From NCBI GenBank assembly GCA_002256705.1, contig NQJI01000068.1:1-7110 (forward strand): a DNA stretch of 7,110 nucleotides, given 5' to 3'. The DNA is from Methylococcaceae bacterium NSM2-1 (GTDB lineage Bacteria; Pseudomonadota; Gammaproteobacteria; Methylococcales; Methylomonadaceae). Position numbers and translations under genes: made by a program. This document shows, piece after piece, positions 1 through 6,356 of this stretch. A model generated the notes under the pieces. That model did no database searches. It worked only from the letters and a program-made list of their open reading frames with translations, and had not been told where the DNA came from. Numbering within the stretch: the stretch's first letter is position 1; every line of letters begins with the position of its first letter.

Positions 1-14
1 TGTTGTTTAGCCAT
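1..14 (-). CDS. possible start of a leftward gene cut by the window edge
   Basis: On the minus strand an ATG at 14-12 opens a frame reading M-A-K-Q before the window ends. It is preceded by a purine-rich stretch (AAAAGAAGAA) that could act as a weak ribosome binding site. The intergenic sequence to its right contains no rightward gene before 265, so a divergent gene here is reasonable. Only four codons are visible, so no product can be named and the call may be chance. Confidence 0.2.
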
Positions 15-82
15 TTCTTCTTTTGCTTAGAGTTCATGGACAATACAGTAACAGTGTTGTTGGGATCAATAGTGTCAGCAAG

Positions 83-175
83 CCCGTATGGAATGAAACG
101 GAATACGGGGAATCGTGGCATGAACTCTTCCTAATTTCGCGGTGCTTCATGCGGACTGCTTGGCCTGATTCGTCA
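83..175. repeat. degenerate dispersed REP-like repeat in a gene-free stretch
   Basis: CCCGTAT at 83-89 and ATACGGG at 103-109 form a perfect 7-bp inverted repeat around a 13-nt centre. It is followed by a second arm (about 138-175) that resembles a decayed form of the 'cccggatttcgc...catccgggct' repeat common between genes of environmental gammaproteobacteria. The inverted repeat is directly visible. Membership in that repeat family is from memory. A TTG-started frame (23-238) runs through it but has no convincing ribosome binding site, so I treat it as noncoding. Nothing else was seen in 15-264 except an AT-rich TATAAA (234-239) that could be a -10 box for the lipoprotein gene; no good -35 accompanies it. 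Confidence 0.35.
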
Positions 176-264
176 TCACAATGGCAGCAAGAAATTGATT
201 GTAGCCTGCATAACGTTTTAGAATTAACCCCTTTATAAATCCATAACCTTAAGAGTAACTATTA

Positions 265-570
265 ATGCAAAATCATTTCACTATCCGACCGAATCTAACC
301 ATTGCTTGCTTGGCTTTACTACTCGGCGGTTGCGCTTCTGAACCGGTGCCTGTAGCTGAACCCATACTTTCCGGCGAAAAAATGCTGAGCGAAAGCCAAG
401 ACATAGCAAACTTGGGCGATAGATGGAAAAAAGGCAAGCAAATGATTGAACGCGGCAATATTTTAGTTCGCGAAGGTCGAAATAAAATTGATGAAGGTAA
501 CCGAATGATTGAAGAAGGAGAAAAAGTGCAGCGCGAAAGCGAGGAAAGCTATAAAAACATTAAAAAATAA
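265..570 (+). CDS. small lipoprotein with glycine-spaced heptad helix
   Basis: The product is a 101-residue predicted outer- or inner-membrane lipoprotein of unknown function. Residues 11-22 form a hydrophobic signal segment ending in the lipobox L20-G21-G22-C23, so Cys23 would be lipidated and become the mature N terminus. The residue after it is Ala24, not Asp, which by the E. coli +2 rule favours the outer membrane. After a short Pro-rich linker (28-33) the mature part is highly charged and helical. Glycines fall exactly every seven residues at 57, 64, 71, 78 and 85, inside units such as RNKIDEG and NRMIEEG, with Ile/Met/Val at fixed places between them. This suggests a coiled coil or a helix packed on the cell wall or on a partner. 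The start is preceded by a modest AAGAG (250-254), about 10 nt upstream. The gene appears monocistronic. I do not recognise a named family. Confidence 0.8.
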   Translation: MQNHFTIRPNLTIACLALLLGGCASEPVPVAEPILSGEKMLSESQDIANLGDRWKKGKQMIERGNILVREGRNKIDEGNRMIEEGEKVQRESEESYKNIKK

Positions 571-577
571 TGTCTAT

Positions 578-645
578 CAGGGGTAATGTGATCAGTAACG
601 TTCAAGTGAACTCCATGAGCTGAAGTTATTGACATGATCCCCCTG
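578..645. other. nested inverted repeats downstream of the lipoprotein gene
   Basis: Collinear complementary pairs are nested here: CAGGGG (578-583) with CCCCTG (640-645), GATCA (590-594) with TGATC (635-639), and TAAC (596-599) with GTTA (625-628). A small TTCA/TGAA hairpin lies at 601-610 inside them. The left side carries a 6-nt bulge. No T-run follows, so it is not a classical intrinsic terminator. It may be a folded 3' untranslated region, an RNA-stability element or a decayed repeat. The pairings are visible; function is unknown. Confidence 0.3.
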
Positions 646-731
646 TGTCACTCAATGAGGCGGCCAGATTGTCTGTTTTTAGTGTGTTGCTGTGCTGTAT
701 TCTTATGCTTGTTCTTTTTTAGTCGCGTAAG

Positions 732-759
732 TTGGGTTGCCTGCTTTTTGGCAACCCAA
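732..759. other. perfect 10-bp hairpin in the lipoprotein-dhcr24 intergenic region
   Basis: TTGGGTTGCC (732-741) and GGCAACCCAA (750-759) form a perfect stem closed by an 8-nt T-rich loop. Neither strand has a T-run directly after the stem, so terminator activity is doubtful. It could be a repeat element or the upstream insulator of the sterol reductase gene. A minus-strand frame, open from an ATG at 869 down to 648, passes through it and has a Lys-rich C-terminal part. I could find no ribosome binding site for that frame, and it overlaps the start of the next gene. The rest of 571-851 shows no convincing gene. Confidence 0.35.
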
Positions 760-851
760 TATTTACCTCTGTAACTGGCATGATCATAACCGGCATCTGT
801 AAGTCCCGCCATTGTCTTGAGCGCTTTGAATAAAGTTAAGGAAATAACTGA

Positions 852-2438
852 ATGACAAAAACCAGCCAATTATTCGAATACATTCTGACTCATTATCGTG
901 GCCTGTTCGCCACCCTTGTTCTCCTGCCCGTTTCGGTGTTGTACAGCGCTTACACAGGCGTCCGTAACCTGATAGTGTTTCACCGCAGGAGCGCTCCCCT
1001 CAAACATGAGCAAAGGGTGCAAAAGGTGATCCGGCAAATTGAGGATTGGAAAAAGAACGGGGGCCTTGAGAAACTTTGTACTGCAAGGTCAGGGTGGAAA
1101 ACCATGAGTGAAATGGTACCGAAATACAAGCTTTCCCATCGCAAAATCGATATCAGCCTTTACGACATACTCGAAATTTCCGAACAACGCGGAACGGTCA
1201 AGGTTGAGCCGTTGGCGACTATGGGACAGATTTCCCGGGATCTGATATCCAAAGGCTGGACGCTGGCCGTTGTGCCGGAACTGGACGACTTGACTGTGGG
1301 CGGTTTAATCATGGGCTTCGGAATAGAATCCAGCAGCCATAAATACGGATTGATCCAGTCTATTTGCGCATCATTCGACCTCGTGACGGCCGATGGGAAA
1401 TTACTCCATTGCAGTCCATCGGAAAATGCGGAGTTATATTACCTGATACCGTGGAGCCATGGCACCCTGGGCTTTCTGGTCGCCACCGAACTAAAAATCA
1501 TCCCGGCGAAAAGATTTGTCAGAGTCCACTACCAGCCGGTTTATACCCTTGATGATATGGTCGAAGTTTTCGAGGAGGCATCACGGAAAACCGGAGAAAA
1601 CGATTTCGTCGAAGGCTTGGTTTATAGTCACGATAGGGCGGTGATCATGCGCGGCACTTTCGCCAATGAGATAGGAACCGACGGTACCTTTAATGCCATC
1701 GGTCGGTGGTACAAGCCCTGGTTTTACAAGCATGTAGAAACATATCTGAAAAACAGGCAAGCCGGTGTCGAGTATATTCCGCTGAGGGATTATTATCACC
1801 GGCATACCCGGAGTTATTTCTGGACGATGGAAGAAATCATTCCCTTCGGCAATCACCCCGTTTTCAGGGGCTTGTTGGGATGGGCCTTGCCGCCCCGGAT
1901 AGAACTGCTGAAGTATACGGAAACTGAAACCACCCGGAAGCTCAGAGAGAAGTTTCATGTGGTTCAGGACATGCTCATGCCTATCCAGTACCTGAAACAA
2001 TCTATCCAGTATTTCGATGACCATTTCAATCTGTACCCGTTATGGCTTTCGCCCATGGCCATTTTTGACAACGGCGGGCATCTCGGTTTCGTGCATCCGC
2101 TCCGGAAAAAGGATGGCACCGTAGACGAAATGTACGTGGATATCGGCGCTTATGGAACACCGCTCAAAGCAAACTTCGACAACAGCTCTGCTTTGCCGTT
2201 ACTCGAAAAATTCGTCATCGATCATCATGGTTACCAGGCGTTATATGCAAAAACAACCCTGAGCAGGGAGGATTTCAGAACGATGTTCGACCATACCGAT
2301 TATGACAAACTTCGGGAACAGTTGCCGTTTTGTACACAAGCTTTCGACGAGGTTTACGACAAGGTATCGTCGAAAGGAAGAATCTCGCCTGTCGAGATGA
2401 GAAAACTGGAAAATAATAGTGAGCCTGGTGAGCAATAA
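852..2438 (+). CDS. Delta24-sterol reductase (DHCR24-like FAD-dependent oxidoreductase)
   Basis: The predicted enzyme reduces the C24-C25 double bond of the sterol side chain with FAD and NADPH. It has 528 residues; human DHCR24 has 516. An N-terminal hydrophobic segment (about 17-38) should anchor it in the membrane. The FAD-binding PCMH-type domain follows, with the core PELDDLTVGGLIMG (142-155), GIESSSHKYGL (157-167) and GTLGFLVA (204-211). The C-terminal half keeps signature stretches seen in vertebrate DHCR24: YKPWF (287-291), EYIPLRDYYHRHTRS (307-321), HVVQDML (369-375), DIGAYG (430-435) and KLREQL (486-491). Similarity runs from the anchor to the last 30 residues, well beyond a generic FAD domain match. 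The start has AAGGAA (838-843) 8 nt upstream. No other sterol gene (squalene monooxygenase, oxidosqualene cyclase, C-14 or C-4 demethylation) lies nearby, so its substrate must be made from another locus or acquired. The family is strongly supported. Substrate is inferred, since some bacterial relatives may act on other isoprenoids. Confidence 0.9.
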   Translation: MTKTSQLFEYILTHYRGLFATLVLLPVSVLYSAYTGVRNLIVFHRRSAPLKHEQRVQKVIRQIEDWKKNGGLEKLCTARSGWKTMSEMVPKYKLSHRKIDISLYDILEISEQRGTVKVEPLATMGQISRDLISKGWTLAVVPELDDLTVGGLIMGFGIESSSHKYGLIQSICASFDLVTADGKLLHCSPSENAELYYLIPWSHGTLGFLVATELKIIPAKRFVRVHYQPVYTLDDMVEVFEEASRKTGENDFVEGLVYSHDRAVIMRGTFANEIGTDGTFNAIGRWYKPWFYKHVETYLKNRQAGVEYIPLRDYYHRHTRSYFWTMEEIIPFGNHPVFRGLLGWALPPRIELLKYTETETTRKLREKFHVVQDMLMPIQYLKQSIQYFDDHFNLYPLWLSPMAIFDNGGHLGFVHPLRKKDGTVDEMYVDIGAYGTPLKANFDNSSALPLLEKFVIDHHGYQALYAKTTLSREDFRTMFDHTDYDKLREQLPFCTQAFDEVYDKVSSKGRISPVEMRKLENNSEPGEQ

Positions 2439-2562
2439 AACCAGCTCAAAAACGAGTACACAGCTTTGAACCGTACAAGCATAAAGACCATACAACGGCC
2501 GAAGGCTTATGATACAATTCAGATAGCATCAGGCTACATAAAACCAAATGGCTTTTTAGTAC

Positions 2563-2596
2563 AAAAAGGTATTTTCTTTAGATGAATGCCTTTTTT
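2563..2596 (+). terminator. probable intrinsic terminator after the sterol reductase gene
   Basis: AAAAAGGTATT (2563-2573) pairs with AATGCCTTTTT (2585-2595) across an 11-nt loop, with one G-T wobble, and ends in six T residues. The stem is AT-rich, with only two G-C pairs, so strength is uncertain. Its place between the stop at 2438 and the next start at 2642 suits an end for the upstream transcript. The A-run on the left side would allow use in both directions. Confidence 0.5.
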
Positions 2597-2641
2597 ATCC
2601 TGTTACCAGGAATTTTTAATCAAGCATTAATGAGGTGAATC

Positions 2642-2908
2642 ATGGCATTGAATATAGAATTTGATAATTTATTAGAAAAGCTGAAATCAGAACGTGATGA
2701 ATTAAAGTTGAAACTGCATCTCGCATCAATGGAAGCCAAAGAAGAATTTGAAGAAGCTGAAAAAAATTGGGATATCCTAAAAGTAAAAGCAGCCGAAATT
2801 GCTGACGACTCAAAAGAAACATCTGAAGAGTTTATAGCCAAGGCCAAAATAGTTGGCGAAGAGCTCAAAGATGCTTATAGCCGGATAAGCAAACGTCTAG
2901 CGAATTAA
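2642..2908 (+). CDS. small charged helical (coiled-coil) protein
   Basis: This 88-residue protein is rich in Lys and Glu, has no proline or cysteine, only one glycine, and no signal or membrane segment. It is probably cytoplasmic. Residues 5-60 are predicted as one long amphipathic helix with Leu/Ile/Ala at heptad-like spacing (LLEKLKSERDELKLKLHL), followed by a second helix from about 60 to 87. Length and build recall the small coiled-coil stress proteins of the sll1863 type found in many bacteria, but that resemblance is of form only. GAGG (2632-2635) lies 6 nt before the ATG, a good ribosome binding site. The gene stands alone between two hairpins. It is more AT-rich than the sterol reductase gene. 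The gene is very likely real; function is unknown. Confidence 0.75.
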   Translation: MALNIEFDNLLEKLKSERDELKLKLHLASMEAKEEFEEAEKNWDILKVKAAEIADDSKETSEEFIAKAKIVGEELKDAYSRISKRLAN

Positions 2909-2974
2909 GTCTTGCTCTAAATAGAGGGCACGAGCTTATATAAACTTCTGCCTTGTGGGACCCAGTTATTTGGT

Positions 2975-3001
2975 AAAATTCCCAAGCATCTGCTTGGGAA
3001 T
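2975..3001 (-). terminator. strong hairpin, possible prfC terminator or dispersed repeat
   Basis: ATTCCCAAGC (2978-2987) and GCTTGGGAAT (2992-3001) form a perfect 10-bp stem with a 4-nt loop. Read on the minus strand the stem runs into TTTT (2978-2975), a short U-tract suitable for ending the prfC transcript, whose stop codon is at 3131. A similar 'ttccca-gc ... gc-tgggaa' palindrome is also a common intergenic repeat in environmental bacteria, so this may be such an element acting incidentally as a terminator. Confidence 0.4.
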
Positions 3002-3009
3002 CTCGCTTA

Positions 3010-3048
3010 GAAGCTCTAGCTATTTGAAAAACGGGAGGTTAGAGCTTC
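3010..3048. repeat. second inverted repeat beside the 2978-3001 hairpin
   Basis: GAAGCTCTA (3010-3018) and TAGAGCTTC (3040-3048) are a perfect 9-bp inverted repeat around a 21-nt loop, only 8 nt from the previous hairpin. The pair of hairpins looks like one composite repeat unit. No gene is seen in 2909-3130. Confidence 0.4.
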
Positions 3049-3130
3049 AAAGACAGTGATTATCAAGCTGGCGATTGTGAGAGCATTTGTACGCGCGACA
3101 TAAGTCACCCATGGCGAATAAATACGCGCC

Positions 3131-4711
3131 CTATAACTCCCTGGTAGCACTAAATTTAATATCCGGCCAACGTTCTTCAGTAAGTTGCAGATTTACCCGG
3201 CTATTGGCCAGATAAACCAGATAACCCCCACCATCTTCAGCAAGATTATCAAAGGCTTTCTTCTTGAATTCCTCAAGTTTCGCCGGTTTTTCTGAACTCA
3301 CCCAGCGCACGGTAGAGATGGGCACGGCATCATAAACACATTCGACATTGTATTCGCTTTTAAGCCGGAAGGCAGTAACATCAAACTGCAATACCCCGAC
3401 CGCACCCAAAATCAGGTCATTATTTTTTAACGGCTTGAATAACTGCGTCGCGCCCTCTTCGGTCAATTGCACCAGTCCTTTTTGCAGGGCTTTTCCTCTT
3501 AACGGATCTTTTAAGATCACTCGACGGAATAATTCCGGGGCAAAATAAGGAATGCCGCCATATTTAAGTGTTTCGCCCTGGGTAAAGGTATCGCCTACCT
3601 GGATGGTGCCATGGTTATGCAATCCGATGATGTCGCCGGGATAAGCTTCTTCCACGCTTTTGCGAGTGTCGGCCTGAAAAGTGATGGCATTGGCAACCTG
3701 AATACTTTTACCAATGCGGACATGATGGATCTTCATCCCTTTGTCGAATTTACCGGAGCACACCCTTAAAAATGCAATCCGGTCTCTGTGAGATGGATCC
3801 ATGTTCGCCTGAACCTTGAAAATGAAGCCTGTAAATTTGTCTTCTTCAGGTGCAACCACACGTTGCTCTGCTTGTCTTGGTCTGGGAGACGGCGCATATT
3901 CCGCAAAAGCATCGAGTAATTCAAGTATCCCGAAATTGTTTATGGCGGAACCGAAGAACACTGGTGTTAAATTACCCGCCAGATAGTCTTCAAGATCAAA
4001 TTCATGGCTGGCGCCTTTAACCAGATCAATTTCATCACGTAATTCTTCTGCCTGATATTTTAGCAACTCATCCAGCTTGGGATTATTTAAACCCTTGATA
4101 ACTTCGGCTTCGGCAATCCTTCCGCCATGCTGTGCGCTGAACAGATGAATTTCATCTTTATAAAGATGATAAACACCTTTAAAGCGTTTGCCCATGCCTA
4201 TAGGCCAAGTCATAGGCGCGCATTTGATTTTTAACACGTTCTCGACTTCATCCATTAATTCAATCGGTTCGCGCCCTTCCCTATCCAGTTTATTAATAAA
4301 GGTAAGAATGGGCGTAGTACGCAGCCTGCAAACTTCCATCAAATTAATGGTTCGTTCTTCAACACCTTTGGCAACGTCTATTACCATCAGTGCCGAATCC
4401 ACCGCTGTTAAAGTGCGGTAAGTGTCTTCGGAAAAGTCTTCATGACCGGGAGTATCGAGGAGATTAATAATGCAATCTTTATGTTCAAACTGCATGACCG
4501 AGGTAGTTACAGAGATACCCCGCTCTTTTTCCATTTCCATCCAGTCAGAGGTCGCGTGACGCGCGGCTTTACGCCCTTTTACCGAACCAGCAAGCTGAAT
4601 AGCGCCACCGAATAGCAAGAGTTTTTCGGTAATTGTGGTTTTACCCGCATCAGGATGTGAGATGATGGCGAATGTACGGCGCCGTTGCAGTTCTGAATGG
4701 TTTTCTGACAT
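3131..4711 (-). CDS. prfC: peptide chain release factor 3 (RF3)
   Basis: RF3 is a translational GTPase that removes RF1 or RF2 from the ribosome after peptide release. From the chosen start the protein has 526 residues, against 529 in E. coli. The GTPase domain shows the P-loop SHPDAGKTT (18-26), the switch I region around GISVTTSVM (65-73), DTPGHEDF (86-93) and NKLD (140-143). The rest follows RF3 throughout, including [44 protein letters not shown] and [11 protein letters not shown] chose the ATG at 4711 over the in-frame ATG at 4747 (538 residues) for two reasons. It gives the family-typical N terminus ahead of [15 protein letters not shown]. The upstream ATG is also part of a perfect -10 box, so it would lie outside the transcript. 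Neither start has a strong Shine-Dalgarno sequence. The gene appears monocistronic and is intact. Confidence 0.95.
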   Translation of the reverse strand: MSENHSELQRRRTFAIISHPDAGKTTITEKLLLFGGAIQLAGSVKGRKAARHATSDWMEMEKERGISVTTSVMQFEHKDCIINLLDTPGHEDFSEDTYRTLTAVDSALMVIDVAKGVEERTINLMEVCRLRTTPILTFINKLDREGREPIELMDEVENVLKIKCAPMTWPIGMGKRFKGVYHLYKDEIHLFSAQHGGRIAEAEVIKGLNNPKLDELLKYQAEELRDEIDLVKGASHEFDLEDYLAGNLTPVFFGSAINNFGILELLDAFAEYAPSPRPRQAEQRVVAPEEDKFTGFIFKVQANMDPSHRDRIAFLRVCSGKFDKGMKIHHVRIGKSIQVANAITFQADTRKSVEEAYPGDIIGLHNHGTIQVGDTFTQGETLKYGGIPYFAPELFRRVILKDPLRGKALQKGLVQLTEEGATQLFKPLKNNDLILGAVGVLQFDVTAFRLKSEYNVECVYDAVPISTVRWVSSEKPAKLEEFKKKAFDNLAEDGGGYLVYLANSRVNLQLTEERWPDIKFSATREL

Positions 4712-4745
4712 GCTTGATTTGCTGGACTTACTAAGAAAACCGTAC

Positions 4746-4775
4746 ATTATAACGTATTATTCAAAGCGATGTATT
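4746..4775 (-). promoter_or_regulatory. putative sigma-70 promoter of prfC
   Basis: On the minus strand TATAAT occupies 4751-4746, a perfect -10 consensus. An 18-bp spacer separates it from AATACA (4775-4770), a weak -35 sharing three bases with TTGACA. Transcription would begin near 4739 and leave a leader of about 28 nt before the ATG at 4711. Confidence 0.45.
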
Positions 4776-4935
4776 TTCTATATAAGGGGAAATTTTTTCA
4801 GCTTTTGGCAAGCGATAACTTTAGTATTTCCTTCATTCCCAATAACTTATTCCGATTGTGAATCGTATGAATTTTTGAGGATATAAATGAACAGCAGGCA
4901 GACGATGGACGAAGATGAGACGGGTGCCATGCTGA

Positions 4936-5046
4936 AATTTGTTTATTGAAACACAATACCGGCAAGCTTGGGCTGCCGATATGGCAACGCTGCTTCTTGA
5001 AATCAATGATAAAGTCGAAAAACCTGCCCTGAGCCTGTCGAAGTGA
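4936..5046 (+). mobile_element. decayed IS66-like transposase fragment
   Basis: The frame at 4936-5046 reads FIETQYRQAWAADMATLLLE followed by INDKVEK. This resembles the region just after the CNAHHLREL motif of IS66-family transposases (typically ..FI.EQYQQPWAADM..LLLEI..). A LKF triplet in the neighbouring frame (4931-4939) suggests a frameshift directly upstream. No start, no catalytic DDE segment and no terminal inverted repeats remain, and the frame ends inside a REP-like motif. A 20-codon frame with a GAGG upstream (ATG 4887, stop 4947) overlaps the fragment; I regard it as fortuitous. Recognition is from a short stretch, so the family is probable rather than certain. Confidence 0.45.
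5026..5043. repeat. REP-like motif GCCCTGAGCCTGTCGAAG
   Basis: This 18-nt motif is the core of an extragenic repeat very common in environmental proteobacteria and others, usually seen as GCCCTGAGCCTGTCGAAGGGC. Here the closing GGGC is replaced by TGAT, so the palindrome is incomplete. Its reverse translation (SLRQAQGR or FDRLRAG) creates the short minus-strand frames at 4798-5054, which are artefacts. Confidence 0.6.
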
Positions 5047-5508
5047 TCGCACATGGAACAGACATCTACGCCCCGAACTTGTGAATTATTTGAACATTGT
5101 TATGATGTCATTGTTAACCGAGGCTTACAAGCCACATCACGTTGACGGATGCTTTTCAAACTTGACAAGATGTCTGGATACTGCGTGAATCTGTGGGCAT
5201 TTTCTAGGCTGATTTCTGGATAATTAGGGACAAAAATAGCGGGATTCAGTGGTTTTGCGTGGGACTTCCGGGCATAAAAAACCCCGCTAAGCCAGATGAC
5301 TTGCGAGGTTGTGAGCTTGTGTGAGCCTGCCTGGTAAGCTGTAGTACATGAGTGCAACATTATCAATGCCTACAGCGCCTCAAATTCAAAACAGGGGGCT
5401 TTAGTTCTGGGTTTTTATTTTTGCACACTATAGCCGCAATGCTTACCTGAATTTTAGGCATAAAAAAGCCAATTATCCACCAAGTAATTCACATAGAGGT
5501 AAATAGAG
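5047..5508. other. gene-poor intergenic stretch
   Basis: No convincing gene is present. A minus-strand frame at 5366-5100 (88 codons) is open but has no recognisable domain, no clear ribosome binding site, and runs through the hairpin at 5280-5310. An 11-bp direct repeat GGCATAAAAAA occurs at 5271-5281 and 5457-5467. TGTGAGC is repeated within 5310-5326. The stretch reads as eroded flanking sequence of former mobile DNA. Confidence 0.4.
5276..5310 (-). terminator. orphan intrinsic terminator on the minus strand
   Basis: Read on the minus strand, AACC-CGC-AAG (5310-5300) pairs with CTT-GCG-GGTT (5291-5280) with one mismatch and one bulged base, across an 8-nt loop. A run of T residues (5281-5276) follows. 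This is a typical intrinsic terminator shape. No intact minus-strand gene lies to its right, so it either ends an unrecognised small RNA or belonged to a gene now lost. Confidence 0.4.
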
Positions 5509-6113
5509 ATGGAAATACTGTTGCTGTTGATAATAGTGCTCCTGTTATTTATTGCATATAAACTGAACAAATTAACTGCCATAAATAAAGCGTAAATCGC
5601 GATGATGCAAAAATAGAATCATCGCTGCCCACCTCGCTCAATCCTCTTTTTTCAGGAAAAGAAATATCCTCCCAAAAAAGTCTCTCTGAGAAATGGCAAC
5701 AAAAGGTAGATTACTATTTCAACCTCCTGGAACAAACCGAGAAGAAAAAAATTGAAAGACATCAAAACTCAGGAAGAGAAAAATCTGAATTTACACCGAG
5801 TACCGAACTTAAAGATATAATTCAATATCTAACGGTTGTGTTAAAGGCAAGGGACGCAACACAAACCAGGGCAAAACAAATGATTTAAGCGAACATTTCT
5901 GTCCTAAATGGAAAGACCATCGCTAAAGTTTCAGCGAAGATTGATAGTGAAAAATATAATATTAGATGGGGAAACACCAACTTAAGTTTTTATAACGAAA
6001 AATTTATTGAGGCGGTTTATGGGGAAAAAATTAAAAAGGAATATGAGGAAGGACTACTAAATAGGAGCAAGGTCTGGCAGAACTGCCGGGACTCTATTCT
6101 GAAAAATACTTAA
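5509..6113 (+). pseudogene. membrane-anchored protein gene broken by a frameshift and a stop
   Basis: An ATG at 5509, with AGAGGT (about 5494-5499) upstream, opens a frame whose first 17 residues are almost purely hydrophobic (EILLLLIIVLLLFIA), a single membrane anchor followed by YKLNK. The frame stops at 5593-5595. Coding continues in another frame from 5589: 95 codons are open from 5601 to an in-frame TAA at 5886-5888, and the same frame then stays open for 74 more codons to the TAA at 6111-6113. One base added to the A-run at 5587-5589 joins the first two parts. The restored product would have about 201 residues: anchor, charged soluble region (SEKWQQKVDYYFNLLEQTEK), then a C-terminal part including KVSAKIDSEKYNIRWGNTN. 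DNA this AT-rich seldom stays open so long by chance. I do not recognise the family. Alternatives are a real 28-residue membrane peptide at 5509-5595, or sequencing errors in an intact gene. Confidence 0.6.
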
Positions 6114-6275
6114 TTGTAAAAGTTCATATTTGAGCTGGCGATATTAAAAATTAGTCAGAATTAATTCTGCCAATGAATAACAGCTTTCGGCCAAAAGCAG
6201 ATGATGCTATCGTTTTGTCGAATGTTTGGTTGCTGTAAAGCGCTGGAAGCTGCATAATTCCTATGGTGCGTTTTT

Positions 6276-6311
6276 GAACCCTAGACAAAAGGGTTCATTT
6301 TGTCTAAGGTT
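6276..6311. other. two overlapping, mutually exclusive hairpins
   Basis: GAACCC (6276-6281) pairs perfectly with GGGTTC (6291-6296). The 9-nt segment between them, TAGACAAAA (6282-6290), is perfectly complementary to TTTTGTCTA (6298-6306). The second stem extends through one mismatch to AACC (6277-6280) with GGTT (6308-6311), giving 13 pairs around a 7-nt loop. The two folds cannot both form fully, although a partial pseudoknot is possible. This may be an RNA switch, the end of a mobile element, or a repeat. The pairing is certain; the role is not known. Confidence 0.5.
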
Positions 6312-6356
6312 AAGGCAAAAAAAACCGGCAAAACCTACCCTGCATTGAAACCAAAG

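Noticed and set aside
23..238. 71-codon plus-strand frame with a TTG start
   Set aside because: It has no ribosome binding site and runs through the inverted repeat at 83-109. The translation has no protein-like features.
648..869. 73-codon minus-strand frame between the lipoprotein and sterol reductase genes
   Set aside because: The Lys-rich C-terminal part looks somewhat natural, but there is no ribosome binding site. It overlaps the start of the gene at 852 and includes the 732-759 hairpin.
1581..2024. 147-codon antisense frame inside the sterol reductase gene
   Set aside because: It is a shadow of a strongly conserved coding region on the plus strand.
4887..4949. 20-codon plus-strand frame with GAGG upstream
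   Set aside because: It overlaps the transposase scar and shows no features of a small protein, so it is likely fortuitous.
4798..5054. Two overlapping minus-strand frames of 84 and 73 codons
   Set aside because: Their N-terminal SLRQAQGR and FDRLRAG arise from the REP-like motif at 5026-5043, a known source of false gene calls.
5100..5366. 88-codon minus-strand frame
   Set aside because: No domain or clear ribosome binding site was found, and it contains the terminator-like hairpin at 5280-5310.
6156..6169. Perfect 14-bp palindrome CAGAATTAATTCTG
   Set aside because: AT-rich palindromes of this size are expected occasionally. No promoter or gene start lies next to it, so an operator role is unsupported.
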